Numbered from the stretch's first letter, positions 1 through 7,202 are shown. The stretch is 13,062 bases of DNA from Anaerolineales bacterium (GCA_015484985.1 WFUL01000259.1:1-13062); one strand, 5' to 3'. Notes: generated from the letters alone by a model not told the origin. Made by a program: numbers and translations.

Positions 1-1
1 G

Positions 2-424
2 GTGGTCATGGACATCCATTGTGTGACCCGCTGGAGCAAATTCGATACTGTGTGGGAAGGCGTTTCGGTGAAGGACCTCATCGAAACGGGATTGTTGAAA
101 CTCAAACCCACGGTCCGGTATGTCATCCAACATGCGGAGTACGGCTTCACCGCCAACCTGCCTCTGGAGGTCGTCCTCCAGGACAATTTCCTTCTGGCTA
201 CCCACTTCAACGGAGAGCCCCTGACGCCGGAGCACGGCTATCCTCTGCGGGGGGTCATCGGGGCCATCCCGGGGAGGGAAGACCTCAAGGTGACCTATTT
301 CTGGAAAGGAGCCAAGTGGCTCCGGGGCCTGGAGTTCACCCGGGAGGACCGTCCTGGCTTCTGGGAACGGGCCGGTTACCACAACGAAGCCGACGTATGG
401 AAGGAACAGCGAACCCAGTGGTAA
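2..424 (+). CDS. Molybdopterin-dependent oxidoreductase, sulfite-oxidase fold (C-terminal part, 5' end outside window)
   Basis: The reading frame is open from the window edge, so the gene starts upstream; 140 codons are visible and small family members are near 200 residues. The motif DIHCVTRWSKFDTVWEG (about residues 4-20 of the visible part) is the family signature. Its Cys (residue 7, codon 20-22) is the expected thiolate ligand of molybdenum. Further signatures are LTPEHGYPLR and FWKGAKWLRGLEF, and the tail RPGFWERAGYHNEADVWKEQ is typical of the short soluble family. These proteins carry the Mo-pterin domain alone and catalyse redox on unknown small substrates. Between HGYPLR and YFWKGAKW I count about nine more residues than I expect for the family. 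A strong hairpin follows five bases after the stop. Family is certain; substrate is not known. Confidence 0.9.
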   Translation: MVMDIHCVTRWSKFDTVWEGVSVKDLIETGLLKLKPTVRYVIQHAEYGFTANLPLEVVLQDNFLLATHFNGEPLTPEHGYPLRGVIGAIPGREDLKVTYFWKGAKWLRGLEFTREDRPGFWERAGYHNEADVWKEQRTQW

Positions 425-428
425 AGAA

Positions 429-469
429 AATACATTGATGGGGCGGCTTCGCCGCCCCATCAATGTATT
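429..469. terminator. Bidirectional intrinsic terminator between convergent genes
   Basis: Two perfectly complementary 19-nt arms (429-447 and 451-469) are separated by TTC, with a GC-rich inner stem (ggggcggc/gccgcccc). On the plus strand ATTATTT follows. On the minus strand the T-rich tract TTTTCTTT follows. It lies 5 bases after the oxidoreductase stop and about 40 bases after the minus-strand hydrolase stop, so it can end both transcripts. The minus-strand tail is the better U-tract. Confidence 0.9.
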
Positions 470-511
470 ATTTCCACTATCCGCGTGCAAGGGGTTCCCG
501 AAGGGACAAGT

Positions 512-1921
512 CTATTTCACGAAATCCAAAATGGCCTGCCAGGCCTTCAGCCCGCCATAGACATTGGCCTCCCGCGAAACGCCCCCCAGCAGGAAGGGCG
601 GCACCAGACGCACGGGGGGACGATAGCCGTAGAGCACCACGTGGCCCGCACCCTCCAGCACCACATGGGTGACCCGATGCCCTTTGCCGTGGGCTTCCAT
701 GCGCTCGACGAGGGCCTGGGCCATTTCCGTGGAGGGCCACATCTGGTCGTCGGTAGCGGAAATCAGGAGCAGGGGGCAGGGCAAGCGCTCCACCGGAATG
801 TAGGCCTCTTGCGGGACCCCTCTCTTCAGCGCGTCCTCGAACACCGGGCGCAATCGCACCGGCTGGCCCACCATCATACGGGGGAATTCCCATGACCAGC
901 CCCAGGAGGCGTAGGGCAGGTCCTGACCTTGATAGGTCCAGGCCGCGTAGGGGCGGCCCTGGGAGAAATCCAATCCGGCCCATAGCACGTGGCTGGGCAT
1001 CATGGCGATGACGCCGGCCAGAGGCGGGTCCGCGTACAGGCCAGTGAGCAACGCGGCCTCGGAGCCCCGAGAACCGCCGACCACGTACACCCGTTCCGGG
1101 TCCACGCCGGGCTGTTCCCGTAACCAGGTGATGCCTTCCAGGAAATGCTCGACCGGAATGCGCCCCAGTTTCGGCGGAAGGGGGTCCACACCAAAGTAGG
1201 CCAGGGAGAAGGCCACCATACCGTGGCTGGCCCACCATGCGGCCCGGTCGGGATGATAGCCCCCTTCGGAGCCGCTGAGGAGCAGCACCGCGGGGAAGGG
1301 TCCTTCGCCCTGGGGTCGGCACAGCGCGCCCACCAGGCGTCCCTCACGGATGTCTTCGCAGGTGACCTCCGGGCTTTGCAGTCGCCGGGTCACTCGGGCC
1401 TGAGCCAGCACCCGGTCTCCCACTTCCACGGTGATGGTCACGGTATAGGCCGGCGAAGGGGGCTGGAAAAAGGGCACCCGCATGGGGCGTACCGGCCGCA
1501 TGGACCAGAACAGGCCCATGGGGTCCGCGCTGGCGTACGTGCCCTGGAAGGGCGCCTGCTGGCTCAGGTCGACCACACCCTGGTCATCGGCTTTCCAGAG
1601 GCCCGCGGCGGCCCAGGTGCGTCCTTGGTCGTCCTTCGTGACCGCGCGCAGGCCCACCACCTGGCCCGGGGCCAGGCCTGTCACCCGGAAGACCTGGAGG
1701 GGTTCGTGGACCATGGCCTCTTGAGGGGCCACCTCCAGACGGGCTTCCCTGGCCGTGGAGGGGCTTTCCCACGAATGGGCGGCGATGGGGTCCCGCCAGA
1801 ACCAGTCCCAGTTCCAGGCCCGGAAACGGCGCTGGCCGACCCACCACCAGAGAAGGGTGGCCAGCAGCACAAGACCCAGGACACTCAGACAACCCAAGGC
1901 GGAACCTTTCACCAGATGCAT
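512..1921 (-). CDS. Membrane-anchored alpha/beta hydrolase, BAAT / acyl-CoA thioesterase-like
   Basis: 469 residues. An N-terminal hydrophobic segment (about 9-28) ending in WWWVGQRR looks like a signal anchor, placing the rest outside the membrane. Residues 60-180 fit the beta-sandwich domain found at the N-terminus of bile-acid-CoA:amino-acid N-acyltransferase and acyl-CoA thioesterase proteins. Residues 190-469 are an alpha/beta hydrolase: oxyanion region LLLSGSEGG (213-221), nucleophile elbow GGSRG with Ser284, acid in SATDDQ (Asp391 or Asp392) and His427 in EGAGHVV. Animal BAAT enzymes use Cys as nucleophile, so Ser here points to ester or thioester hydrolysis rather than amide transfer. 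The start is supported by GAGGA just upstream of ATG and by a TATAAT box about 50 bases before it. It is divergent from icmF and convergent with the oxidoreductase. Family assignment is good; substrate is unknown. Confidence 0.85.
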   Translation of the reverse strand: MHLVKGSALGCLSVLGLVLLATLLWWWVGQRRFRAWNWDWFWRDPIAAHSWESPSTAREARLEVAPQEAMVHEPLQVFRVTGLAPGQVVGLRAVTKDDQGRTWAAAGLWKADDQGVVDLSQQAPFQGTYASADPMGLFWSMRPVRPMRVPFFQPPSPAYTVTITVEVGDRVLAQARVTRRLQSPEVTCEDIREGRLVGALCRPQGEGPFPAVLLLSGSEGGYHPDRAAWWASHGMVAFSLAYFGVDPLPPKLGRIPVEHFLEGITWLREQPGVDPERVYVVGGSRGSEAALLTGLYADPPLAGVIAMMPSHVLWAGLDFSQGRPYAAWTYQGQDLPYASWGWSWEFPRMMVGQPVRLRPVFEDALKRGVPQEAYIPVERLPCPLLLISATDDQMWPSTEMAQALVERMEAHGKGHRVTHVVLEGAGHVVLYGYRPPVRLVPPFLLGGVSREANVYGGLKAWQAILDFVK

Positions 1922-1971
1922 AAGTCCTCATCCAGGGTAATGGGGGATGCATTAAGAACGAGCGTGAGCCT

Positions 1972-2000
1972 ATTATAACAACATTTTTTCTCGTGCTCAG
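1972..2000 (-). promoter_or_regulatory. Putative promoter of the BAAT-like hydrolase gene
   Basis: Read on the minus strand, a perfect TATAAT lies at 1972-1977. CTGAGC, a weak match to TTGACA, is 17 bases further upstream (1995-2000). Transcription would start near 1965, about 45 bases before the ATG at 1921. Imperfect inverted 9-base arms (1960-1968, GAGCGTGAG; 1990-1998, CTCGTGCTC; 7 of 9 paired) flank the -10 box and could be an operator, but this is weak. Confidence 0.55.
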
Positions 2001-2104
2001 GAAGCGGACGCAGGACATGAAAAAGGGGCGCGTTTGCCCACTTGTGAAGGGGTTAATAACCTGGGAACCCCAATGACCCTTCCAGGAAGAGCGTCAAGGG
2101 TTTG

Positions 2105-2110
2105 TATAAT
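2105..2110 (+). promoter_or_regulatory. Putative -10 box of icmF
   Basis: A perfect TATAAT preceded by TTTG lies 53 bases before the chosen icmF ATG, so transcription would begin near 2117. No clear TTGACA is present at 16-18 bases upstream; TTCCAG at 2080-2085 is the nearest candidate and is 19 bases away. No cobalamin riboswitch is visible in the short leader. Confidence 0.5.
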
Positions 2111-2145
2111 GGAAGGAAAGATGTCTCATCCCTCGGTTTCAGTCC

Positions 2146-2152
2146 AAGGAGG
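2146..2152 (+). promoter_or_regulatory. icmF: Ribosome binding site that decides the icmF start
   Basis: AAGGAGG lies 10 bases before the ATG at 2163, with a second GGAGAAGG closer in. It is the strongest Shine-Dalgarno sequence in the region. Upstream in-frame starts are less likely: the TTG at 2034 and ATG at 2073 lie before the likely transcription start, and the ATG at 2121 would leave only about four leader bases. Confidence 0.7.
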
Positions 2153-2162
2153 AGAAGGACGC

Positions 2163-5100
2163 ATGACCGTGCAAACCTCCCCGGCTTCAGTGACCACGGA
2201 AAAGCCTCGGGTTCAGACGTATGCTCCACCCCAGGAGGGACCGTATCAACCCCAACACCCCATCCGCATCGTGACCGCGGCCAGCCTGTTCGACGGCCAC
2301 GACGCGGCCATCAACCTGATGCGTCGCATCATGCAGGCCACGGGCGCGGAGGTCATCCACATCGGCCACAACCGTTCCGTCGCGGAAATCGTGAAGACCG
2401 CGGTGGAAGAGGACGCACAGGGCGTGGCCGTGACCTCCTACCAGGGCGGCCACATGGAATTTTTCACCTACCTGCGCCAGCGGCTCAATGAACTGGGCCT
2501 GGCCCACGTGCGGGTGGTCGGGGGCGGCGGCGGCACCATCCTCCCCCACGAAATCGAAGAACTGGCCCGCCACGACATCAAAATCTACTCCCCCGACGAC
2601 GGCCGCTTCATGGGCCTGCAGGGCATGATCAATGACGTGCTCCAGCGCTGCGACTTCGAGCCCCCCGACATCTTCGCGGAAAACCCCGAACGCCTGGCCG
2701 ACATCCTCAAGGGCGACCCCATCGCCATCGCCCGGGCCATCACCATCGCCGAAAACCACCCCGAAGTGTGGGCGCGGTATCGGGAGCACCTCGTCGGTCG
2801 TCGATCGTCGGTCGTCGATCGTGGAGTGGATGGCTCCCAGGCTGAGGTATTGACGGATGACGGACGACGGACGACGAACGACGAACGACGGATTCCCGTC
2901 ATCGGCTTCACCGGCACGGGCGGCGCGGGCAAGTCCACGGTGGTGGACGAGTTCGTGCGCCGCTTCCTCCAGGAATTCCCCGACAAGCGGGTCGCCATCC
3001 TCTCCATTGACCCCACCCGCAAGAAGACGGGCGGCGCGCTGCTGGGCGACCGCATCCGCATGAACGCGATTTACAACCCGCGAGTCTTCATGCGCAGTAT
3101 GGCGACGCGCGACGCCCAGGGCGCGCTTTCCCCCGCGGCCAAAGCCGCGGTGGACATCTTCAAACTCGCGGGCTTCGACCTCATCGTGGTGGAATCCACG
3201 GGCATCGGCCAGGCGGACATCGGCATCGTGGACGTGGCGGATGTGGCCGTGTACGTGATGACCCCCGAATACGGCGCGGCCACCCAGCTGGAAAAAATCA
3301 ACATGCTGGACTACGCGGACGTGGTCATCATCAACAAGTTCGACAAGCCCGGCGCGGAGGACGCGCTCCGGGACGTCCGCAAGCAGTACCGCCGCAACCA
3401 CCTGCTCTTCCACGTGAAGGACGAGGACCTGCCCATCTACGCGACCATGGCTTCCTACTACAACGACGTGGGCATGGATGTGGCCTATCGGGGCATCCTG
3501 GACAAAATCACGGAAAAGACGGGCGTGGCCTTCCCCACCCAGTACCCCCGGGAATACCGGCTGCCCGAAAAGAACTACCTGCTCCCGCCCGAACGCTCCC
3601 ATTACCTGGCGGAAATCGTCAAGACCGTGGAGGATTACAACCGGGAGACCGAGGAGCAGGCGCAAATCGCCCGGCGCTGGCAGCAGACCCTGGCCGTGAT
3701 GGAGGACCTGCGCCAGCAGGGCCGGGAGGACCTGGCCGCGGAACTGGAAAAGCGGGCGAAAGAACTGGAGGCCCAGCTGACCCCCGAAAACCGGGAGCTC
3801 CTGGCCCAGTGGGACGACCTCGTCGAAACCTACCGGCAGGAAGTCTTCCGGTACCAGGTGCGGAACCGGGTCATCGAACAGCCCCTGTTCCACGAGAGCC
3901 TTTCCCACAGCAAGATTCCCCGGGTGGCCCTGCCCAAATACGAGGACTGGGGCGAACGGCTCCGCTGGCTCCGCCAGGAGAACGTGCCGGGCCGCTTCCC
4001 CTTCACCGCGGGGGTGTACCCCTTGAAGAACCCCGAGGAAGAGCCCATCCGTATGTTCGCGGGGGAAGGCACCCCCGAGCGCACCAACCGGCGCTTCCAC
4101 TTCCTGGCCTACGGGCATCCCTTCAAACGCCTTTCCACCGCGTTCGATTCGGTCACCCTCTACGGCCAGGACCCCGACGAACGACCCGACATCTACGGCA
4201 AAATCGGCAACTCGGGCGTGAGCGTGGCCACGGTGGACGACGCGAAGAAACTCTATTCCGGCTTCGACCTGGCCCACCGTCACACGTCCGTTTCCATGAC
4301 CATCAACGGCCCCGCGCCGGCCATGCTGGCTTTCTTCTTCAATGCGGCCATTGACCAGCAGATGGAAAAGTACATCCGGGAGCACGGCCTGGAAGAGGAG
4401 GTCCAGGAGAAGATTGAGGCGTATTTCCGCGAGCGGGGCGTGCCCCGGCCTGTGTACAACGGTCCCCTGCCCGAGGGCCACAACGGCCTGGGCCTGATGC
4501 TCCTGGGGGTTCCCGGCGACGTAGTGGTACCGCGAGAGGTGTACGAGAACATCAAGGCCGAGACCCTGAAGCGCATCCGGGGCACGGTGCAGGCTGACAT
4601 CCTCAAGGAAGACCAGGCCCAGAACACCGCACTTTTCTCCATTGAGTTCTCCCTGCGCCTCATGACCGACGTGCAGGAATACTTCGTGCGCCACGGGGTG
4701 CGGAACTTCTACTCCGTCTCCATCTCGGGCTATCACATCGCGGAGGCCGGCGCGAACCCCATCACCCAACTGGCCTTCACCCTGGCCAACGGGTTCACCT
4801 ACGTGGAACTGTACCTGGCCCGGGGCCTGCCCCTGGACGACTTCCTGCGCAACTTCTCCTTCTTCTTCTCCAACGGCATGGACCCCGAGTATGCGGTCAT
4901 CGGGCGGGTGGCCCGGCGCATCTGGGCCAAGGCCATCAAGTACAAGTACGGCGGCAACGAGCGGAGCCAGAAGCTCAAGTACCACATCCAGACCTCGGGC
5001 CGGAGCCTGCACGCGCAGGAGATTGCCTTCAACGACATCCGCACCACCTTAGAGGCCCTGTACGCCATCATGGACAACTGCAACAGCCTGCACACCAACG

Positions 5101-5678
5101 CGTACGACGAGGCCATCACCACGCCCACGGAGGAATCGGTGCGCCGCGCGGTGGCCATCCAGCTCATCATCAACCGGGAGTACGGCCTGACCAAGAACGA
5201 GAACCCCCTGCAGGGCTCCTTCTTCATCGAGTACCTGACGGACCTGGTGGAGAAACGGGTGCTGGAGGAATTCATGGCCCTGGATCGCCGCGGAGGCGTG
5301 CTGGGCGCGATGGAACGCATGTACCAGCGGGCCAAGATTCAGGAAGAGAGCATGTACTACGAATTCATGAAGGAATCGGGCAAACTGCCCATCATCGGCG
5401 TGAACACCTTCCTGGGCCCCGATGGCTCGCCCATTCAGGTGCCGGAGCAGGTGGTGCGCAGCACCGAAGAGGAGAAGCGGCAGCAGATTGAGAACCTTCG
5501 GGCCTTCTGGAAGCGCAACGAACGGGAAGCCGACTATTGGAAGGACCGCCTCCGCCAGGCCGCAAAGCGCAACGAAAACCTGTTCGAAGTCCTCATGGAC
5601 GCGGTCAAATACCTCAGCCTGGGCCAGATTACCCAGGTGTTCTACGAGGTGGGCGGGGGGTATCGGAGGAATATGTGA
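2163..5678 (+). CDS. icmF: Fused isobutyryl-CoA mutase IcmF (B12 domain, GTPase chaperone, mutase)
   Basis: 1171 residues; family members are usually near 1,100. The enzyme interconverts branched and linear acyl-CoA (isobutyryl/n-butyryl-CoA) by a coenzyme B12 radical mechanism. Residues 33-150 are the B12-binding domain, with DGHDAA carrying the cobalt-ligand His46, plus SYQGG (92-96) and a glycine run (120-124). Residues 244-470 are the MeaI-type GTPase that loads and protects the cofactor: Walker A GTGGAGKS (Lys257), Asp283 in DPTRKKTGG, ESTGIGQAD (from Glu344) and NKFD (391-394). A charged helical linker (about 500-600) leads to the mutase barrel with AGVYPLK (Tyr619), RLSTAFDSVTLYG, DQAQN (Gln820) and SGYHIAEAG (His858). 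Tyr619 with Gln820 keeps the Gln expected of butyryl/isobutyryl mutases. Residues 210-243 are encoded by a repeat element and are not part of the family fold. The gene stands alone, without separate mutase subunits. Confidence 0.95.
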   Translation: MTVQTSPASVTTEKPRVQTYAPPQEGPYQPQHPIRIVTAASLFDGHDAAINLMRRIMQATGAEVIHIGHNRSVAEIVKTAVEEDAQGVAVTSYQGGHMEFFTYLRQRLNELGLAHVRVVGGGGGTILPHEIEELARHDIKIYSPDDGRFMGLQGMINDVLQRCDFEPPDIFAENPERLADILKGDPIAIARAITIAENHPEVWARYREHLVGRRSSVVDRGVDGSQAEVLTDDGRRTTNDERRIPVIGFTGTGGAGKSTVVDEFVRRFLQEFPDKRVAILSIDPTRKKTGGALLGDRIRMNAIYNPRVFMRSMATRDAQGALSPAAKAAVDIFKLAGFDLIVVESTGIGQADIGIVDVADVAVYVMTPEYGAATQLEKINMLDYADVVIINKFDKPGAEDALRDVRKQYRRNHLLFHVKDEDLPIYATMASYYNDVGMDVAYRGILDKITEKTGVAFPTQYPREYRLPEKNYLLPPERSHYLAEIVKTVEDYNRETEEQAQIARRWQQTLAVMEDLRQQGREDLAAELEKRAKELEAQLTPENRELLAQWDDLVETYRQEVFRYQVRNRVIEQPLFHESLSHSKIPRVALPKYEDWGERLRWLRQENVPGRFPFTAGVYPLKNPEEEPIRMFAGEGTPERTNRRFHFLAYGHPFKRLSTAFDSVTLYGQDPDERPDIYGKIGNSGVSVATVDDAKKLYSGFDLAHRHTSVSMTINGPAPAMLAFFFNAAIDQQMEKYIREHGLEEEVQEKIEAYFRERGVPRPVYNGPLPEGHNGLGLMLLGVPGDVVVPREVYENIKAETLKRIRGTVQADILKEDQAQNTALFSIEFSLRLMTDVQEYFVRHGVRNFYSVSISGYHIAEAGANPITQLAFTLANGFTYVELYLARGLPLDDFLRNFSFFFSNGMDPEYAVIGRVARRIWAKAIKYKYGGNERSQKLKYHIQTSGRSLHAQEIAFNDIRTTLEALYAIMDNCNSLHTNAYDEAITTPTEESVRRAVAIQLIINREYGLTKNENPLQGSFFIEYLTDLVEKRVLEEFMALDRRGGVLGAMERMYQRAKIQEESMYYEFMKESGKLPIIGVNTFLGPDGSPIQVPEQVVRSTEEEKRQQIENLRAFWKRNEREADYWKDRLRQAAKRNENLFEVLMDAVKYLSLGQITQVFYEVGGGYRRNM
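2790..2893. repeat. Heptamer-built inverted repeat element inserted in frame inside icmF
   Basis: The left arm (2793-2820) is four heptamers of form GTCGRTC, that is, two exact copies of GTCGGTCGTCGATC. A 31-base core (2821-2851) follows. The right arm (2852-2893) is six heptamers: GACGGAT, GACGGAC twice, GACGAAC twice, GACGGAT. The arms are in opposite polarity and roughly complementary (5-6 of 7 bases per unit), so the whole may fold as an imperfect hairpin. It codes for about 34 polar residues (210-243, rich in Arg, Asp, Ser, Thr) between the B12 and GTPase domains, in frame. Resembles the short tandem repeats (STRR) known in cyanobacteria in having a 7-bp period. Confidence 0.85.
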
Positions 5679-5683
5679 AGGTT

Positions 5684-5725
5684 GGTCGTTAGCCGTTGGT
5701 CGTTGGCCGTCCGCCGTTGGTTGTT
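5684..5725. repeat. Second heptamer array, directly after the icmF stop
   Basis: Six contiguous heptamers of consensus GGYCGTT: GGTCGTT, AGCCGTT, GGTCGTT, GGCCGTC, CGCCGTT, GGTTGTT. It starts five bases after the icmF stop and ends about 20 bases before the next start. Same unit length and related composition as the element in icmF, so the two probably belong to one repeat family of this genome. Confidence 0.8.
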
Positions 5726-5745
5726 TTGCGAAAAGCACGAGCGTT

Positions 5746-6093
5746 ATGGAAGGAAGACAATCGCACGAACATCCGAAGACGCTACAGCAAATTCGGCGTT
5801 GCATAGAAGAGGAGCTGAAGCGGGCAGGCCTCAAGGTGGTAAGCATTTATCTGTTCGGCAGCCGGGCCCGCGGTCAGGCGCGGCCGGATAGCGATTGGGA
5901 CTTCTTGGTCGTGGTAGACCGCCCGCTATCTGGGCCGGAACGTCGCCGCATCACGGGGCGCGTGTTGGTGGCCCTGGCCCTGGCCGGTATTCCGGCGGAT
6001 GTCATCCTCCTGCCCCAGCCCCGGTTCTTGCGCTACAAAGACGACGTAGGCCACATTGCCTACTACGCGGTGCGCGAGGGGTACGCGATATGA
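5746..6093 (+). CDS. MNT-domain nucleotidyltransferase 1 (MntA-like antitoxin)
   Basis: 115 residues, a minimal nucleotidyltransferase. The motif G38-S39-x10-D50-W-D52 is the MntA signature (GSX10DXD), and Asp85 in PADVILL is the third metal ligand. In type VII toxin-antitoxin pairs this protein adds AMP to the HEPN partner and silences it. The TGA stop overlaps the ATG of the HEPN gene (ATGA at 6090-6093), so the two are translationally coupled. The start at 5746 has only a weak Shine-Dalgarno (GAGCG), and the heptamer array sits just before it, so the true start could be an alternative codon. From base 5854 to 6079 the gene is about 95% identical to the third MNT gene, while the first 108 bases are not. 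Confidence 0.88.
   Translation: MEGRQSHEHPKTLQQIRRCIEEELKRAGLKVVSIYLFGSRARGQARPDSDWDFLVVVDRPLSGPERRRITGRVLVALALAGIPADVILLPQPRFLRYKDDVGHIAYYAVREGYAI
5854..6079 (+). repeat. 226-bp duplicated MNT catalytic module, copy A
   Basis: Aligned to 7308-7533 without gaps this differs at about ten positions. It begins at TTCGGCAGCCGGG, just before the GS motif, and ends at GTGCGCGAGG near the end of the gene. The 40 bases before it share only about 65% identity with the other copy, so the boundary is sharp. Confidence 0.9.
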
Positions 6094-6494
6094 ACCTGGA
6101 AACCGTGCGGGCCTGGATACAGAAGGCCGAAAGTGACCTTAAAGTCGCGAAAGACCAGATGAAAGAACCCAATCCGGCCACGGATGCTATCTGTTTTCAC
6201 AGCCAACAGTGTGCAGAGAAGTACCTGAAAGCCTTTCTTGTTTTTCATGGCAAACTAGTACCCCGAACCCACAACCTTGCTTGGCTCATTGTGCAATGTG
6301 CGGAGTTGGATGAGGAATTTAGCCTTTTGCTCCAAAGTGATGTACCAACGCTCACTACTTATGCAGTGGAAGTGCGTTATCCCGATTTTGGTTCGGAACC
6401 TTTTCCTTCTGTGGCAGAGGCCCGAAAAGCCATTGAATTGGCCGAGAAAGTACGCGCCTTTGTCCGTGCCAGGATTCCAGCCGTTGTAGATTGA
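6090..6494 (+). CDS. HEPN-domain protein 1 (PF05168-type, partner of MNT 1)
   Basis: 134 residues, helical. The pattern AESDLKVAKDQ, then CFHSQQCAEKYLKAFLVFHG, PRTHNLAWLI and EVRYPDF is the classical HEPN arrangement seen with MNT partners. Such proteins are usually toxins (RNases) kept inactive by the nucleotidyltransferase. I see no R-x4-6-H motif in it: the only Arg near a His is in PRTHNL. It may therefore be of the HI0074-like kind that lacks the nuclease residues, or use other residues. The start ATG overlaps the MNT stop. Base composition falls clearly from the start of this gene compared with the MNT gene before it. Confidence 0.85.
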   Translation: MNLETVRAWIQKAESDLKVAKDQMKEPNPATDAICFHSQQCAEKYLKAFLVFHGKLVPRTHNLAWLIVQCAELDEEFSLLLQSDVPTLTTYAVEVRYPDFGSEPFPSVAEARKAIELAEKVRAFVRARIPAVVD

Positions 6495-6537
6495 GAATGT
6501 CGAAGCACAGTTCTTCACGCAAAGCAGGGATATTGAC

Positions 6538-6849
6538 GTGATACCTCAAACATCTCTCCCCGATTTGGAAACCGTCCTTCAAACCCTGCGTGCCCACCGG
6601 GAAGAATTGCAACGCCGATTTGGCGTGCGGCGTATGGCTATCTTTGGCTCGCTGGTTCGGGGCGAGGCTGGTCCGCAAAGTGATGTGGACATCCTGGTGG
6701 AATTCGAACCCGGACGGGGCCTGCTCAACCACGCTGGGTTGATGCTGTATCTGCAATCTTTGCTGGGCTGCCCAGTAGATGTGGTAACCGTCCGTGGTCT
6801 CAAACCACGCTTTCGTGAAAAAGTGCTGCAGGAGGCCATTGTGGTATGA
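6538..6849 (+). CDS. mntA: MNT-domain nucleotidyltransferase 2 (MntA-like antitoxin)
   Basis: 103 residues beginning with GTG; GCAGGGA lies about eight bases before it as a modest ribosome binding site. The motif G37-S38-x10-D49-V-D51 and Asp81 in PVDVVT give the full metal-binding set of MntA. It would transfer AMP to a tyrosine of the HepT partner. Its TGA overlaps the ATG of the next gene (6846-6849), the usual MntA-HepT coupling. It is clearly different in sequence from the other two MNT genes here and has lower GC. Confidence 0.88.
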   Translation: MIPQTSLPDLETVLQTLRAHREELQRRFGVRRMAIFGSLVRGEAGPQSDVDILVEFEPGRGLLNHAGLMLYLQSLLGCPVDVVTVRGLKPRFREKVLQEAIVV

Positions 6850-7202
6850 GACGTCCTATTGAACGATTACGAGATATGATTGAAGCCATTGAGGCAATAG
6901 AGCGCTATGCCTCCCAAGGTAAAGACGTTTTTGAAAACGATGAGCTTATACAAGTCTGGATTGTGCACCATCTGGAGATTTTGGGCGAAGCCGCTGCACG
7001 TTTAGGCAAATCTTTTCACAAGCAATATCCAGAGATTCCTTGGGAAAAGATTGTTGCAATGCGCAACATTCTCATCCATGAATATTTCGGCATTGATTTA
7101 CAAGAGGTATGGAACACCGTTGAATACGACTTGCCAGAGCTCAAGCAAGCGCTTCAGGCTCTCCTTCGTTCATTGAGCCTTGATGAAAATCTTGATGCAT
7201 AA
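6846..7202 (+). CDS. hepT: HepT-like HEPN toxin (DUF86), partner of MNT 2
   Basis: 118 residues. RNILIHEYF contains R73-x4-H78-x-Y80, the active RX4HXY motif of HepT ribonucleases; Tyr80 is the residue that MntA modifies with AMP in characterised type VII systems. The family pattern continues upstream with HHLEILGEAAARLGKSF and YPEIPWEKIVAMRN. With MNT 2 this makes a complete-looking type VII toxin-antitoxin pair. Confidence 0.9.
   Translation: MRRPIERLRDMIEAIEAIERYASQGKDVFENDELIQVWIVHHLEILGEAAARLGKSFHKQYPEIPWEKIVAMRNILIHEYFGIDLQEVWNTVEYDLPELKQALQALLRSLSLDENLDA

Noticed and set aside
1145..1978. Plus-strand open frame opposite the hydrolase gene
   Set aside because: No family features and Pro/Gly/His/Arg-rich; the minus strand gives a complete catalytic triad and fold.
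2034..2162. Longer icmF start at TTG 2034 or ATG 2121
   Set aside because: The TATAAT at 2105-2110 lies inside that extension, and the strong ribosome site is before ATG 2163; the added residues are not family-like.
1978..2162. Cobalamin riboswitch before the B12-dependent mutase
   Set aside because: No B12-box-like sequence or suitable stem set is visible, and the expected leader is only about 45 bases.
2790..2893. CRISPR-like array or plain coding insertion
   Set aside because: Units are 7 bp without spacers, and the translated part does not resemble a conserved domain, so a simple repeat element fits better.
2187..5012. A 941-codon open frame on the minus strand
   Set aside because: It is the mirror of icmF caused by GC-rich codon bias. 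Its translation is low-complexity (Val/Gly/His/Asp) and the plus strand has full domain evidence.
5422..5745. Long upstream extension of MNT 1 through the icmF 3' end
   Set aside because: It is the out-of-frame reading of icmF and of the heptamer array, with no antitoxin family sequence before residue 1 as chosen.
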